Below are positions 34,401 through 41,877 of a stretch of 64,000 nt of DNA, piece by piece. The notes below the pieces were generated by a model, which was not told the origin of the DNA, did not search any database, and worked only from the letters and a program-made list of their open reading frames with translations. How positions within the stretch are numbered: the stretch's first letter is position 1; the number at the start of each line of letters is the position of its first letter. A program made the translations under genes and the position numbers. Origin of the DNA: Renibacterium sp. (GTDB lineage: Bacteria > Actinomycetota > Actinomycetes > Actinomycetales > Micrococcaceae); contig JAFOLH010000015.1 of NCBI GenBank assembly GCA_017419405.1, positions 124,001-188,000 on the forward strand. The letters are read 5' to 3'.

Positions 34401-37400
34401 CAGCACCGCGAGCGGAACCACGAGCAGGTCCTGGTTCCGCGGTCCGACGTAGGCGACCACGTCTTCCGGGCCCACGCCGCGCCGCCGCAGTTCCCGGGCG
34501 AGCTGCAACACTCGTTCCGCCGCTTCGCGGTAGCTGAGCGTTTCCGCGGAACTGAGCACTGCGATCCGCTCGGGATGCAGCTGTGCCGCGGCCAGGAACG
34601 AATCGACGATCGTGGGCTGACCGACGGGGCCTTCCAGGGATCCATCGGCCGCCGCCCGGCCCGGTGCCGCCGGTGCCGCGATCAGCTCTGCCAGCACGGT
34701 CTGCCATTGCCGGACCAGCTCCTCCGCCGCTGCCGGGTCGATCAGGCCGAGCGCGTGCTCCAAGCGCAGCCGCAGCGATTCCGCGCCTTCGGCGTCCCGA
34801 TAGGTGGTGAACTCCCAGGACAGATCGAAGCGGGCCGTGGTCGGCGCCAGCAATTGCCAGGTCATCTCCGGCCGTCCCGGGACGAATTCCGGCACATCCT
34901 GCTGCAGCGCCACCATGCAGTTGAGCAGGGCACCGGTGCCGCCATCGGCGCTGGCCGGGGCCAACGCGGCAATCCGGTCATAGGGAAGTTCGGAATGCTG
35001 CAAAACCGCCAGGTCCTGGGCCCAGACCTTCCGGATCAGCTCCGGTCCGGTTTCCGGCCCGCTCAGATCGGTGGGCAACGGCACCGTGTTGGTGAAGAAT
35101 CCGACCACTTGGTCCAGCTCCGGAACCGGCCTGGCATGCGCCGCGGTGCCGAGCAGCAACCGGTCCTGGCCGGTCCGCGCGGCCAACGTCAGCGCCACCG
35201 CGGTGTGCAACACCGCGAAGGGCGTGGCTTCGCACTCCCGGGCCAAGGCCGACACCTGCTCCCAACGGGTTTTGCCGAGCTCCAGAACCGTGGTCTTCCC
35301 GGCCAAAGTGGTGCTGATCGGCCCGGCGGTGACCTCGGCCAGGCGCGGCGCCTGGAAGCCGGCCGCCAGCTGTTCCGTCCAGAAGCCCTGGTCGGCGCGC
35401 ACCCACGGGTCGCCGTCGGCCACAGCAGAGGTTTGCCAGACGGCGTAGTCCAGGTAATCCGGACCGTTGGAACTGCGCATCGCGGTCCCGGTGATGATCG
35501 CGGACAGGTCTTCGGCCAACAGCCGGAAGGACCATCCGTCGCAAGCGATGTGGTGCGCCACGCTGACCAACGACGGCGCTCCTTCGCCTTCCAGCAGCAT
35601 GAACCGGATCGGGTGCTCCGCAGCCAAGTCGAAAGGCCGGTCCATCTCCGCCTGGATCACCGCCGCGGCATCGCGGCCCAGCACCGAAATCCGGCGCAAG
35701 GGATGCTCCGGAACCGCTTCCCGGACCTGGACCGTGTTCTTGCCGTCGAAGCCGATTCGGGTGCGCAGCGCCGGGTGCCGCTGCAGCAGATCGTGCACTC
35801 CGCTCTCCAGCGCTTCGATGTCGACATCGTGGTCCAACTGCACGCGGAGTCCCAAGTGGTAGGCGGAATCGTCCGGGTTCAACGCCGCAAGGGTGTTCAG
35901 CCGGCTTTGCCCGTGGGACAGCGGCGCGCTGCTCAATGACCGGATCGGGACCGTATGCCCCTGCACCGAGGACGCGATCCGGGTGGCTGCGGCCAAGCGC
36001 CGCGGCGTCGGATGCGCGAAGATGTCGGCCAGGCTCACGGACAGCTGCAACCGGGTCCGCAAAGCGGTCACCAATCGGGTGGCGAGCAGCGAGTTGCCGC
36101 CCAGATCGAAAAACGTCTCGTCTTGCCCCACTTGCTCAAGCTCGAGGATCGCCGCGAAATGCTCCCCGATCGCCCGGACCTCCGATTCGCCCCGGTCGAT
36201 GCCGGTGCTACGGTCCGGCGCCTGCGGCTCCGGCAGGTTCTTGCGGTCGACTTTGCCGTTGGCGGTCAACGGCATCGTCTCCAGCAGGATCCAGATGTCC
36301 GGGCGCATGTAGGCCGGAAGCAGATCCGCGATACCGCGTTCCAGCCATTCGTCCGAGGCTCCTGCCTCCGGATCCGTGGCCAGCACGTAGGCCACCAAGC
36401 CGCGGCGCAGGCCCTGGCCGTGGGTCGCCACCACGGCATCGGCCACGCCCGGGACCGCGCGGACTGCAGCCTCGACTTCGCCCAGCTCGATCCGGAACCC
36501 CCGGATCTTGACTTGGTGGTCCTGCCGGCCCAGGAACTCCAGCTGCCGGTCCGCGCGCAATCGGACCAGATCTCCGGTCCGGTACATCCGGGCGCCGGGA
36601 GCAGCCCACGGATTCGGGATGAAGGCCGAAGCGCTGCGGGCCGGATCGGCGGCGTAACCGATTCCGACGCCGACGCCGCCGACGTACAGTTCGCCAGTTC
36701 GGCCCGGAGCCACCGGCCGCAGGAACTCGTCCAGGATGTAGAGACTGGTGTTGCGCAGCGCTCGGCCGATCGGCGCCCGCTCGGCCACCGTCGGAGGGGC
36801 CGGCGTGGCCTCCTGCGATCCCGGCGCAACCGAACCGGCCGAGGTCAGCCAGGCGTGTGTGACGTCGTCCGAGCATTCCGTCGGACCGTAAGCGTTCACC
36901 ACCGGGATCCCGGGGAACTGGGCATGCCAAGCACGGGCGACGTCGAGCGGGAGCTCCTCCCCGGTGACCAACAGCAAGCGGAGTGATTCCGGCCGGGCCA
37001 GATCGTCTCCGGCCAGGTACCCCTCCACGACGGTGCGCAGCAAGGAGGGCACGATTTCCAGCACTGAAATCTGTTCCCCGGCAACCAGTTCCAGGAGTGC
37101 GTCCCGGTCGACCGAGGTCTGCCGGTCGACCAACCGGAGCCCGGACCCCGCCAGCAACGGCGCGAACATCTGCCATACCGAGATGTCGAAGGTCAGCGGT
37201 GCGGTCATGGCCACCAGGTCCGACTCCGCAAGCTCCAGGTCTTCGACTTTGGCGAGCAGGTGGTTCATCATGCCACGGCGGGAAAGCACGGCGCCCTTGG
37301 GCAGTCCGGTGGATCCGGAAGTGAAGATGATGTAGGCCGGGGCGTGCTCGGATACCGGCAGTTGCACCAACTCGGTCGAAGCCGCCGAATCGGCGGCAGC

Positions 37401-39158
37401 GAGGTCGTTCCGCAGGAAGCACAGCCCGGGGGCGGCTTCCGCGGCGTTGGCTGCGAACTCCGCGGATCCGGCAAGGGCATAGCCGGCGCCGGTGCTCCCG
37501 AACAGGTGTGCCAGCCGGTTGGCCGGGGTGTCTGCGGCTACCGGGAAGTACGCACCGCCGAGCTGCCAGGCGGCGAGGATCGCCGCCACCAGACGTGCCG
37601 ATGGCACCGCCTCGACGGCGAGCACGGACGCTTCGCCGAAGCCGTTGCCGCGCAGTTCGGTGTAGCTGGCAGCCACCAGAGCCAGGAATTCCCGGTTCGA
37701 GAACCGCCTGCCGTCCGGTTCCACCAGGCACATCCGTTCCGGATCCGCCTGCCGCAACCGGGACAGCAGGTCCAAGGCCGGTACCGGCCGGTCCAGACCG
37801 CGGATTTCGGCTGAGCGGCCGGCCTTCGCTGCCGGTTCCCGGCCCGACAGGTCGATGCTGCCCACGCTCGGCCGCGGCTCGGCGAGCGCGGTGCCGACGA
37901 AACCGACGAATTCCTCGAGCATCTGCTCGGCGGTTTCGGCACTGTGCAGCTGCGGGTTGACGTTGAGGTGCAGCCGGACTTCGCCGTTGACCGCTACTTG
38001 GAATTCGAACTGCAGGTCTTCCACCGGTCCGGTGGACAGATCCCGCGTCGAGGCGAAGGCCTCCCCCATCGGAGCAGCACCGGGATAGCCGAGGATGTTC
38101 ACACTCGGGCCGAGCGGGCGCAGATCCCCCGAATCCAGGCCGAGCAGGCGGCGGACCGCGCCGGCCGGGTAGCGCTGGGCTTTGGTGAGCCCCTTGACGT
38201 CGGCGGAGATCCGGCTGGCCAATTCGGTCACGTCCTCATCCGGCCGGACTTCGACCCGCAGCGGCAGGAAATTCGCCAGCATCCCGGGCAGCAGCTTGGC
38301 CGTTTCGGTGCTCCGGCGGGCCACCGGAATGGTGAGCGTCACCTCGCGGTTTCCGGTCCGGCGGGCCAGATAGGCCGCGGTCAGGGCGAAGCCGAGCACC
38401 GCCCAGGTGGTGCGGCTGCCGCGGGCCAACTCCCGCAGCTGCTCATGCCACTGCGCGCTGAACACCGTGGATCGGCGGAGTTCGCCCTTGGGCGGCTGCC
38501 AACCGCCCTGGTACATCGCGGTGATCGGCAGCGTCGAATCGATCGTCGAGCGCCAATACTCGGCATCCACGTCGTGCCGATCCGAGGAAAGGTACGCGAG
38601 GTCTTCGGCGACCAGTTCGGCGTAGGCGGGCCAGACCTCGGGTTCGGTCCCGTCCACAAGCCATTGGTAACGCTGCGCGATCCGCCCACCCACGAGCGCG
38701 CCGCTGATGCCATCCCATTTGACGTGGTGGCCTTCCAGATAGACGGCCGCCCGTTGCGCACCGAGTTTGACCACGCTGGACCGCATGCCGCCCCGGGACA
38801 GCGGAAGCGCGTCGGCCATCTGCTCGCTCGCCCAGGACTCCGCAGTGGCCTCGGGATCCGGGAAGCTCGAAAAGTCCACGATCGGGACCTGGATCGGAGT
38901 CGGATCGATCACCTGTTCCGGAATCCCGTCGTTCACCTGGATCTGGACCCGGAGGCACTCGCAATCGTGCAGCGCCAGCTCGGTGGCCCGCTGCAGCATC
39001 TCGACATCCACCGGACCGGTGATGTCGATAAATCCCGCAGTGCTCAGTGCCGGGTTGTCCGGGTCCATCTGCTCATGGAGCCACATGCCATATTGGCCGC
39101 TGAGCAACGGCAAAGTCGCAGGTGCGTCGGCGTTCGGTACGGAGCCAGCTACAGTCAC
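31464..39158 (-). CDS. nonribosomal peptide synthetase 1: C-A-T-C-A-T-E
   Basis: A 2564-residue bimodular NRPS. It opens directly with a condensation domain (HHVKWDG) resembling the EntF C domain (LSTGPVEDLQ region), which implies an acyl or aryl donor loaded elsewhere, or an inactive starter C. A1 core FTSGSTGLPKG (~616) has hand-read pocket D-I-W-E-L-T-A-D-D-K, identical to NRPS2 A2 and fitting a diamino acid. T1 is LGGNS, Ser ~1023. C2 has HHIACDG (~1203). A2 (~1673) has pocket D-A-W-C-I-A-A-V-C-K, close to phenylalanine codes. T2 is GGDS, Ser ~2063. The epimerisation domain has HHLVVDGVSW and NYLGR. GTG 39158 with GAGG 5 nt upstream is chosen; the longer frame runs into sbnA. Confidence 0.93.
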   Translation of the reverse strand: MTVAGSVPNADAPATLPLLSGQYGMWLHEQMDPDNPALSTAGFIDITGPVDVEMLQRATELALHDCECLRVQIQVNDGIPEQVIDPTPIQVPIVDFSSFPDPEATAESWASEQMADALPLSRGGMRSSVVKLGAQRAAVYLEGHHVKWDGISGALVGGRIAQRYQWLVDGTEPEVWPAYAELVAEDLAYLSSDRHDVDAEYWRSTIDSTLPITAMYQGGWQPPKGELRRSTVFSAQWHEQLRELARGSRTTWAVLGFALTAAYLARRTGNREVTLTIPVARRSTETAKLLPGMLANFLPLRVEVRPDEDVTELASRISADVKGLTKAQRYPAGAVRRLLGLDSGDLRPLGPSVNILGYPGAAPMGEAFASTRDLSTGPVEDLQFEFQVAVNGEVRLHLNVNPQLHSAETAEQMLEEFVGFVGTALAEPRPSVGSIDLSGREPAAKAGRSAEIRGLDRPVPALDLLSRLRQADPERMCLVEPDGRRFSNREFLALVAASYTELRGNGFGEASVLAVEAVPSARLVAAILAAWQLGGAYFPVAADTPANRLAHLFGSTGAGYALAGSAEFAANAAEAAPGLCFLRNDLAAADSAASTELVQLPVSEHAPAYIIFTSGSTGLPKGAVLSRRGMMNHLLAKVEDLELAESDLVAMTAPLTFDISVWQMFAPLLAGSGLRLVDRQTSVDRDALLELVAGEQISVLEIVPSLLRTVVEGYLAGDDLARPESLRLLLVTGEELPLDVARAWHAQFPGIPVVNAYGPTECSDDVTHAWLTSAGSVAPGSQEATPAPPTVAERAPIGRALRNTSLYILDEFLRPVAPGRTGELYVGGVGVGIGYAADPARSASAFIPNPWAAPGARMYRTGDLVRLRADRQLEFLGRQDHQVKIRGFRIELGEVEAAVRAVPGVADAVVATHGQGLRRGLVAYVLATDPEAGASDEWLERGIADLLPAYMRPDIWILLETMPLTANGKVDRKNLPEPQAPDRSTGIDRGESEVRAIGEHFAAILELEQVGQDETFFDLGGNSLLATRLVTALRTRLQLSVSLADIFAHPTPRRLAAATRIASSVQGHTVPIRSLSSAPLSHGQSRLNTLAALNPDDSAYHLGLRVQLDHDVDIEALESGVHDLLQRHPALRTRIGFDGKNTVQVREAVPEHPLRRISVLGRDAAAVIQAEMDRPFDLAAEHPIRFMLLEGEGAPSLVSVAHHIACDGWSFRLLAEDLSAIITGTAMRSSNGPDYLDYAVWQTSAVADGDPWVRADQGFWTEQLAAGFQAPRLAEVTAGPISTTLAGKTTVLELGKTRWEQVSALARECEATPFAVLHTAVALTLAARTGQDRLLLGTAAHARPVPELDQVVGFFTNTVPLPTDLSGPETGPELIRKVWAQDLAVLQHSELPYDRIAALAPASADGGTGALLNCMVALQQDVPEFVPGRPEMTWQLLAPTTARFDLSWEFTTYRDAEGAESLRLRLEHALGLIDPAAAEELVRQWQTVLAELIAAPAAPGRAAADGSLEGPVGQPTIVDSFLAAAQLHPERIAVLSSAETLSYREAAERVLQLARELRRRGVGPEDVVAYVGPRNQDLLVVPLAVLAAGGTYLPVDVENPTERIRGILATAKPAVVVTRTAQRQLIDADAQVLDLDADAAELEQPGTMDPEQLPVPVRHPQQGAYLIFTSGSTGKPKGVRVAQQNLAAFAEQQRRAFGDRDGLRVVQFAAVGFDAYIWELVLTVVCAGTLLVPTRDERLPGEPLATFLATQQAQWFCAPPTVLAAMSPDQVPEDLIVISAGERCPAELTGQWAPGRQMLNAYGPTESTVCVTMTGALIPGAEPSIGAPVSGAELLVLDELLRPVPAGTVGELYVAGDIVAREYFGRPDLTAERFIADLGGNHPGARMYRTGDLVAWTDAGELDYFGRSDDQVKIRGVRVEPGEARAVLLAQPGVAFAEVVPKEDPSGQRQLVGYVVAEAGLAAELLEQLPARLCSAMEAVLPQHFVPRQVLLIEAMPRTLNGKLDVKALPEPAAEMSSAASGGEPGRVARTPAEQTLCGLIAELLDLEDVLPDDDFLRLGGDSILAVTLAGRAKHAGLVLTARQVLELRTAAAMAAVLQGGAPGPDQDSAEAFGSIPLPPVARWMISRTGDLEGFTQSFALRSARLRSLPAVLDLISGLLARHPLLGAVLEGHGATASMRVPRDPLVAAELVSAGEPGEDPGDPESWAAAELSARSGRCLRARWWPDGDDSGDGGGGGILGLEIHHLVVDGVSWRIILDDVDRILAADGAPAAPAGTSYRVWLRRAQALAHDPALLGQAARWSELAGAPSAAAVLQLGSMAEAHQQVVELPAEPTARLLAGAQGPAALSVDSVLFQAYLRAIGTVTGRDRILVRREGHGRDLPELSADLAETVGWFTSEWPVLVDLAAPVGGSTPNGTGFQDGTGFGILRYLAGDPAVAAVPEPDFSFNYLGRAETMRGRYWEGVGRPGRAHFAAGFPQLHLVDLNAIVEPRPEGPVLVARFTASGTAWGAASLTALTGCFLDALIRQTAGAAAPTAPKPVAAEAEADADLAAMAAQLLFELES

Positions 39159-39193
39159 GGGTGCCTCATATTCGGTGGAAGGGAACAGCGGGT

Positions 39194-40171
39194 TTACTGC
39201 GCTGCTTGCAGGTCTTGGAGTTCGAAGGCCAATTCGGGGAACCGTGCGGTCACCCAGGCGTCGTCGTAGATGCTGCCCAAGTAGCGTTCGCCGAGGTCCG
39301 GTGCGAGCGTGACCGCTTCGCCGGCGACGACGTCGCTGCGCCCGGCGAGCCAGCGTTCCGCCCCCGCCACCACGGTCCCGGTGGAGCCGCCGAACAACAG
39401 GCCGGTGCGGGCCAGCCGACGGCACATCCGGATGGTGTCGATTTCGTCGACGAGTACCGTGTCCGCCAGGTCCGAGAGGTCGAGATGGTGCGGCGGAATG
39501 CCGGAACCCAAGCCCGGGATCTGCCGGGGAGCACTGGGCGTTCCGAAGTTCACCGAGCCGCTGCTGTCCACTCCGATGACCTGGACCGAGGGATAGTGGT
39601 CCAGCATGTAACGGGCGCAACCGCTCACGGTCCCGGTGGTGCCGGCTCCGACGAACAGATAGCGCAGATTCGGGTAGGCTTCGGCGATCTCGGACGCCGT
39701 CGACCGGTAGTGCGAGAGCCAGTTTTCGTAGTTTCGGTATTGGTCCAACCAGAGCGAGCCGGGGTTCTCGGCCAGCAATTCATCGACCCGGCGGAGCCGG
39801 GCAGCCAGATAGCCGCCTTCCGGATCCGGATCCGTGATGATCTCGACTGTCGTCCCGTAAGCGCGCATCGCGGCCACGGTGGCCGGGTTGCAGCGGTCGT
39901 CGGTGACGCACAAGAACTGGTAGCCCCGGTCCGCAGCAATGATCGACAGCGCCAATCCCAAGTTCCCGGAGGACGACTCGATGAGCAACCCGCCCGGTTT
40001 CAGCCGGCCCGCCCGCTCGGCGGCCTGCACCATGGCAATTGCCGGTTTGAGCTTGATCGAGCCGGCAAAGTTAAACCCCTCGCATTTCAAATGCAGCGGA
40101 ATTCCGATTCGCCGTGTCAGGTCGACATACAAATCACGCGTGTTAAAGGCCGTAGGCATATCTATAAGCAA
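39194..40171 (-). CDS. sbnA: SbnA-like N-(2-amino-2-carboxyethyl)-L-glutamate synthase (Dap pathway)
   Basis: A 325-residue PLP enzyme of the cysteine-synthase fold, matching S. aureus SbnA in length. It is predicted to join O-phospho-L-serine and L-glutamate into ACEGA, which SbnB splits oxidatively to L-Dap and 2-oxoglutarate. Motifs: PLP lysine region FNFAGSIKLKPA, phosphate loop LIESSSGNLGLALS, GYLAARLRRVDELLAENPGSLWLDQY (SbnA-like), GAGTTGTVSG, VIGVDSSGSVNFG and LFGGSTG. The lysine motif differs from the usual GSxKDR. TTG 40171 is taken as start because AGGA lies ~8 nt upstream; ATG 40159 has no site. First gene of the leftward operon, 35 nt before NRPS1. Confidence 0.88.
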   Translation of the reverse strand: MLIDMPTAFNTRDLYVDLTRRIGIPLHLKCEGFNFAGSIKLKPAIAMVQAAERAGRLKPGGLLIESSSGNLGLALSIIAADRGYQFLCVTDDRCNPATVAAMRAYGTTVEIITDPDPEGGYLAARLRRVDELLAENPGSLWLDQYRNYENWLSHYRSTASEIAEAYPNLRYLFVGAGTTGTVSGCARYMLDHYPSVQVIGVDSSGSVNFGTPSAPRQIPGLGSGIPPHHLDLSDLADTVLVDEIDTIRMCRRLARTGLLFGGSTGTVVAGAERWLAGRSDVVAGEAVTLAPDLGERYLGSIYDDAWVTARFPELAFELQDLQAAQ

Positions 40172-40181
40172 GGAAGTGTCC

Positions 40182-40201
40182 TAATCCATTCTGGAGGATT
40201 A
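40182..40201 (-). promoter_or_regulatory. inverted repeat TAATCC-N8-GGATTA over the sbnA ribosome-binding site
   Basis: The arms TAATCC (40182-40187) and GGATTA (40196-40201) flank 8 bp. On the leftward transcript the second arm runs into GGATTAGGA, which contains the AGGA ahead of the TTG start. It could be an operator or an RNA hairpin hiding the site. The hexamer recurs at the core of the 40826-40849 palindrome. Confidence 0.5.
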
Positions 40202-40563
40202 CCTCACGAGGGCACGCCAAATTATTCAGCGTGCGTGAAAGTTGGGGCATCGGGTACGGATATCACATGGTCACAGAGCCACGTTCCCGGTGTCGCAAAC
40301 CCGGCATCATTGTCGGGCCAAAAGCGAGTGTAGTGGAACAACTCAAGACTGGGCAATACCCAATTTTCTGACGTGATCGAGCCTCAAGGGCGCGTTCAAG
40401 CAACCGTCGTTCGCAATAAATACCCGAAAAACATCCCTGTATTCACGGGGATTTTGACCATAGCGCCAGGTTGTCCGAGTAGGTGAATAGTAACTAAATT
40501 TTGCGTTGACAGCTGCCCCTGAAGCTTAACTACACAAAGACAAAACAGCAATACCCATTGCTA

Positions 40564-40583
40564 CTTAAGTAACCCTTAAGTAA
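40564..40583 (+). repeat. direct repeat of CTTAAGTAA, 11-bp period
   Basis: CTTAAGTAA occurs at 40564-40572 and 40575-40583, one helical turn apart, as expected for adjacent binding of the same protein on one DNA face. It lies mid-way in the divergent control region. Confidence 0.55.
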
Positions 40584-40825
40584 TACCTAGCCTGATACAA
40601 AGCTAGGTTAGTATTACTCTTTTTGACAGTAACCTGATAGAAACTTGTGAGAACCCTGTGAAGCATTTCATGCCAATAAATGAAAATCCTTGCGCGATTG
40701 CTCAGACGTGCTGTAGCTTTTCACCGGATGATGAAAAATTGATTTTCAGCCACACGATGCGACGGTTTTTCCCGCCGCTTCCGATGGGGTTTCCAAACCA
40801 TCCCGATCCCTATTTTCGGCTTTTC

Positions 40826-40849
40826 CGGTACCGGATTAATCCGGTACCG
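40826..40849. promoter_or_regulatory. perfect 24-bp palindrome in the exporter leader
   Basis: Left half CGGTACCGGATT and right half AATCCGGTACCG match exactly, centred between 40837 and 40838. It ends 41 bp before the exporter ATPase start, just upstream of its AGAGGAG site. The core GGATTAATCC shares GGATTA/TAATCC with the sbnA-side repeat. Operator for a shared regulator is the leading reading; a cruciform or attenuator hairpin is the alternative. Confidence 0.65.
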
Positions 40850-40890
40850 CCAAACCCCGACCAGCACCCACACCAGAGGAGTCCGAGCAG

Positions 40891-41877
40891 ATGGACCTCG
40901 CGATCGACGTCGCCGATGTGACCAAACAGTTCGGCGACAAGAAGGCGCTGCAAGGTCTTTCCTTCCAAGCACCTCGCGGCCGGACCCTGGCCGTCCTGGG
41001 ACCCAATGGGGCCGGCAAATCGACCACCGTGAACATCCTCAGTACCAGGACTCCGCCGAGCTCCGGCAAGGCCCGGGTACTGGGGCTCGACGTGGTCGCC
41101 GACCGGGCCGCACTGCGCCGGAAGATCGCGGTGGTCCGGCAGGATGCCTGCGTCGACGGATTTCTCAATGGCCGGGAGAACCTCGTGGTGGCCGCCGGGC
41201 TCAGCGGCATTCCTGCGGCGGAGGCCAGAGGCCGTGCCGACCGGCTTCTGCAACGGTTCGATCTGGTGTCCGCAGCCGGACGCCGCTTGGAGCACTATTC
41301 CGGTGGCATGCGCCGGCGCTTGGACTTGGCGGTGGGCCTGATCAGCCAACCGGCACTGCTTTTTTTGGACGAACCGACCACGGGGCTGGACCCGGTCAGC
41401 CGGCAGGCGCTCTGGGAGATCATCCGCGAAATCGTCGCCCAAGGAACCGATCTGATCTTGACCACGCAGTACCTGGATGAGGCCGACGCGCTGGCGGACG
41501 ACATCGTTCTGGTGGCAGACGGACGGGTACTCGCCCAAGGAACCCCCTCCGAGATGAAAGCCCTGGTCGGCCGGAACGAACACGTGGAGATCGTGGTCCT
41601 GGACGCGGCCGACCACCGGCGCGCCGCGTCGATCCTCGCTGCGCACGGAGCACTCGACGTGCAGATCGACGCACAACGCGCCCGGTTGACCGCCCGCAAC
41701 GTCGCTGGGCCGGCCGCTCTGGTCCCGATCCTGACCAGGCTGGAACTCGACGGAATCGACGTGGAAGAGGTCCAGATCCGCAGACCCACCCTCGACGAAG
41801 CGTTCCACACTCTCACCACCGGGACGGCGACCGCCGCCTCGACCGGACCAGAACTGGCGATGGGCGGCACACGATGA
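40891..41877 (+). CDS. DrrA-type ABC exporter ATP-binding protein
   Basis: A 328-residue ABC ATPase of the daunorubicin-resistance (DrrA) export group. Walker A is GPNGAGKST (about 40), the Q-loop region is VVRQDACVDGFLNGRENL, the signature is HYSGGMRRRLDLA, Walker B is LLFLDEPTTGLDP, and the switch region is LILTTQYLDEADALAD, where the usual His is Gln as in DrrA relatives. A C-terminal extension ends RRPTLDEAFHTLT, the DUF4162-like tail of this group. AGAGGAG precedes the ATG. It overlaps the permease start as ATGA. By position it should export the peptide made by the NRPS operon, giving self-protection. Confidence 0.92.
   Translation: MDLAIDVADVTKQFGDKKALQGLSFQAPRGRTLAVLGPNGAGKSTTVNILSTRTPPSSGKARVLGLDVVADRAALRRKIAVVRQDACVDGFLNGRENLVVAAGLSGIPAAEARGRADRLLQRFDLVSAAGRRLEHYSGGMRRRLDLAVGLISQPALLFLDEPTTGLDPVSRQALWEIIREIVAQGTDLILTTQYLDEADALADDIVLVADGRVLAQGTPSEMKALVGRNEHVEIVVLDAADHRRAASILAAHGALDVQIDAQRARLTARNVAGPAALVPILTRLELDGIDVEEVQIRRPTLDEAFHTLTTGTATAASTGPELAMGGTR

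Larger units (their letters stand above)
40172..40890. promoter_or_regulatory. 719-bp AT-rich divergent control region of the NRPS locus
   Basis: Markedly AT-richer than its flanks. Contents: an inverted repeat over the sbnA ribosome site (40182-40201), an imperfect 8-bp hairpin with a 4-base loop followed by ATTTT (40433-40452), two TTGACA hexamers (40506-40511, 40623-40628) without clear -10 partners, an 11-bp-spaced direct repeat (40564-40583), an imperfect dyad TAATACCTAGC...GCTAGGTTAGTATTA (40581-40616), an ATTTCAT/ATGAAAA dyad (40665-40686) and a 24-bp palindrome (40826-40849). No credible protein gene was found. Long leaders on both sides are possible. Confidence 0.6.

Noticed and set aside
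22678-35939. Very long rightward open frames opposite the NRPS genes (22678-26043, 26506-29907, 32265-35939)
   Set aside because: They are antisense to intact NRPS domains, are Arg/Gly/Pro-rich without recognisable motifs, and are expected from codon bias in GC-rich genes.
31464-39620. NRPS1 starting at 39620
   Set aside because: The extra 154 codons overlap sbnA and are Arg/Gly-rich nonsense; GTG 39158 has a ribosome site and precedes the C domain.
40433-40460. Hairpin ATCCCTGT-ATTC-ACGGGGAT followed by ATTTT as a terminator
   Set aside because: It has one mismatch and no gene upstream in that direction to terminate; kept only as part of the control region.
40602-40620. Possible iron box (IdeR/DmdR type) at GCTAGGTTAGTATTACTC
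   Set aside because: The left half (TAGGTTAG) fits TTAGGTTAGGCTAACCTAA but the right half matches at only about 3 of 10 positions. Iron control should not be assumed.
40658-40921. 87-codon open frame in the NRPS control region
   Set aside because: No ribosome site, runs into the exporter gene in another frame, and crosses the 24-bp palindrome; composition is not protein-like.
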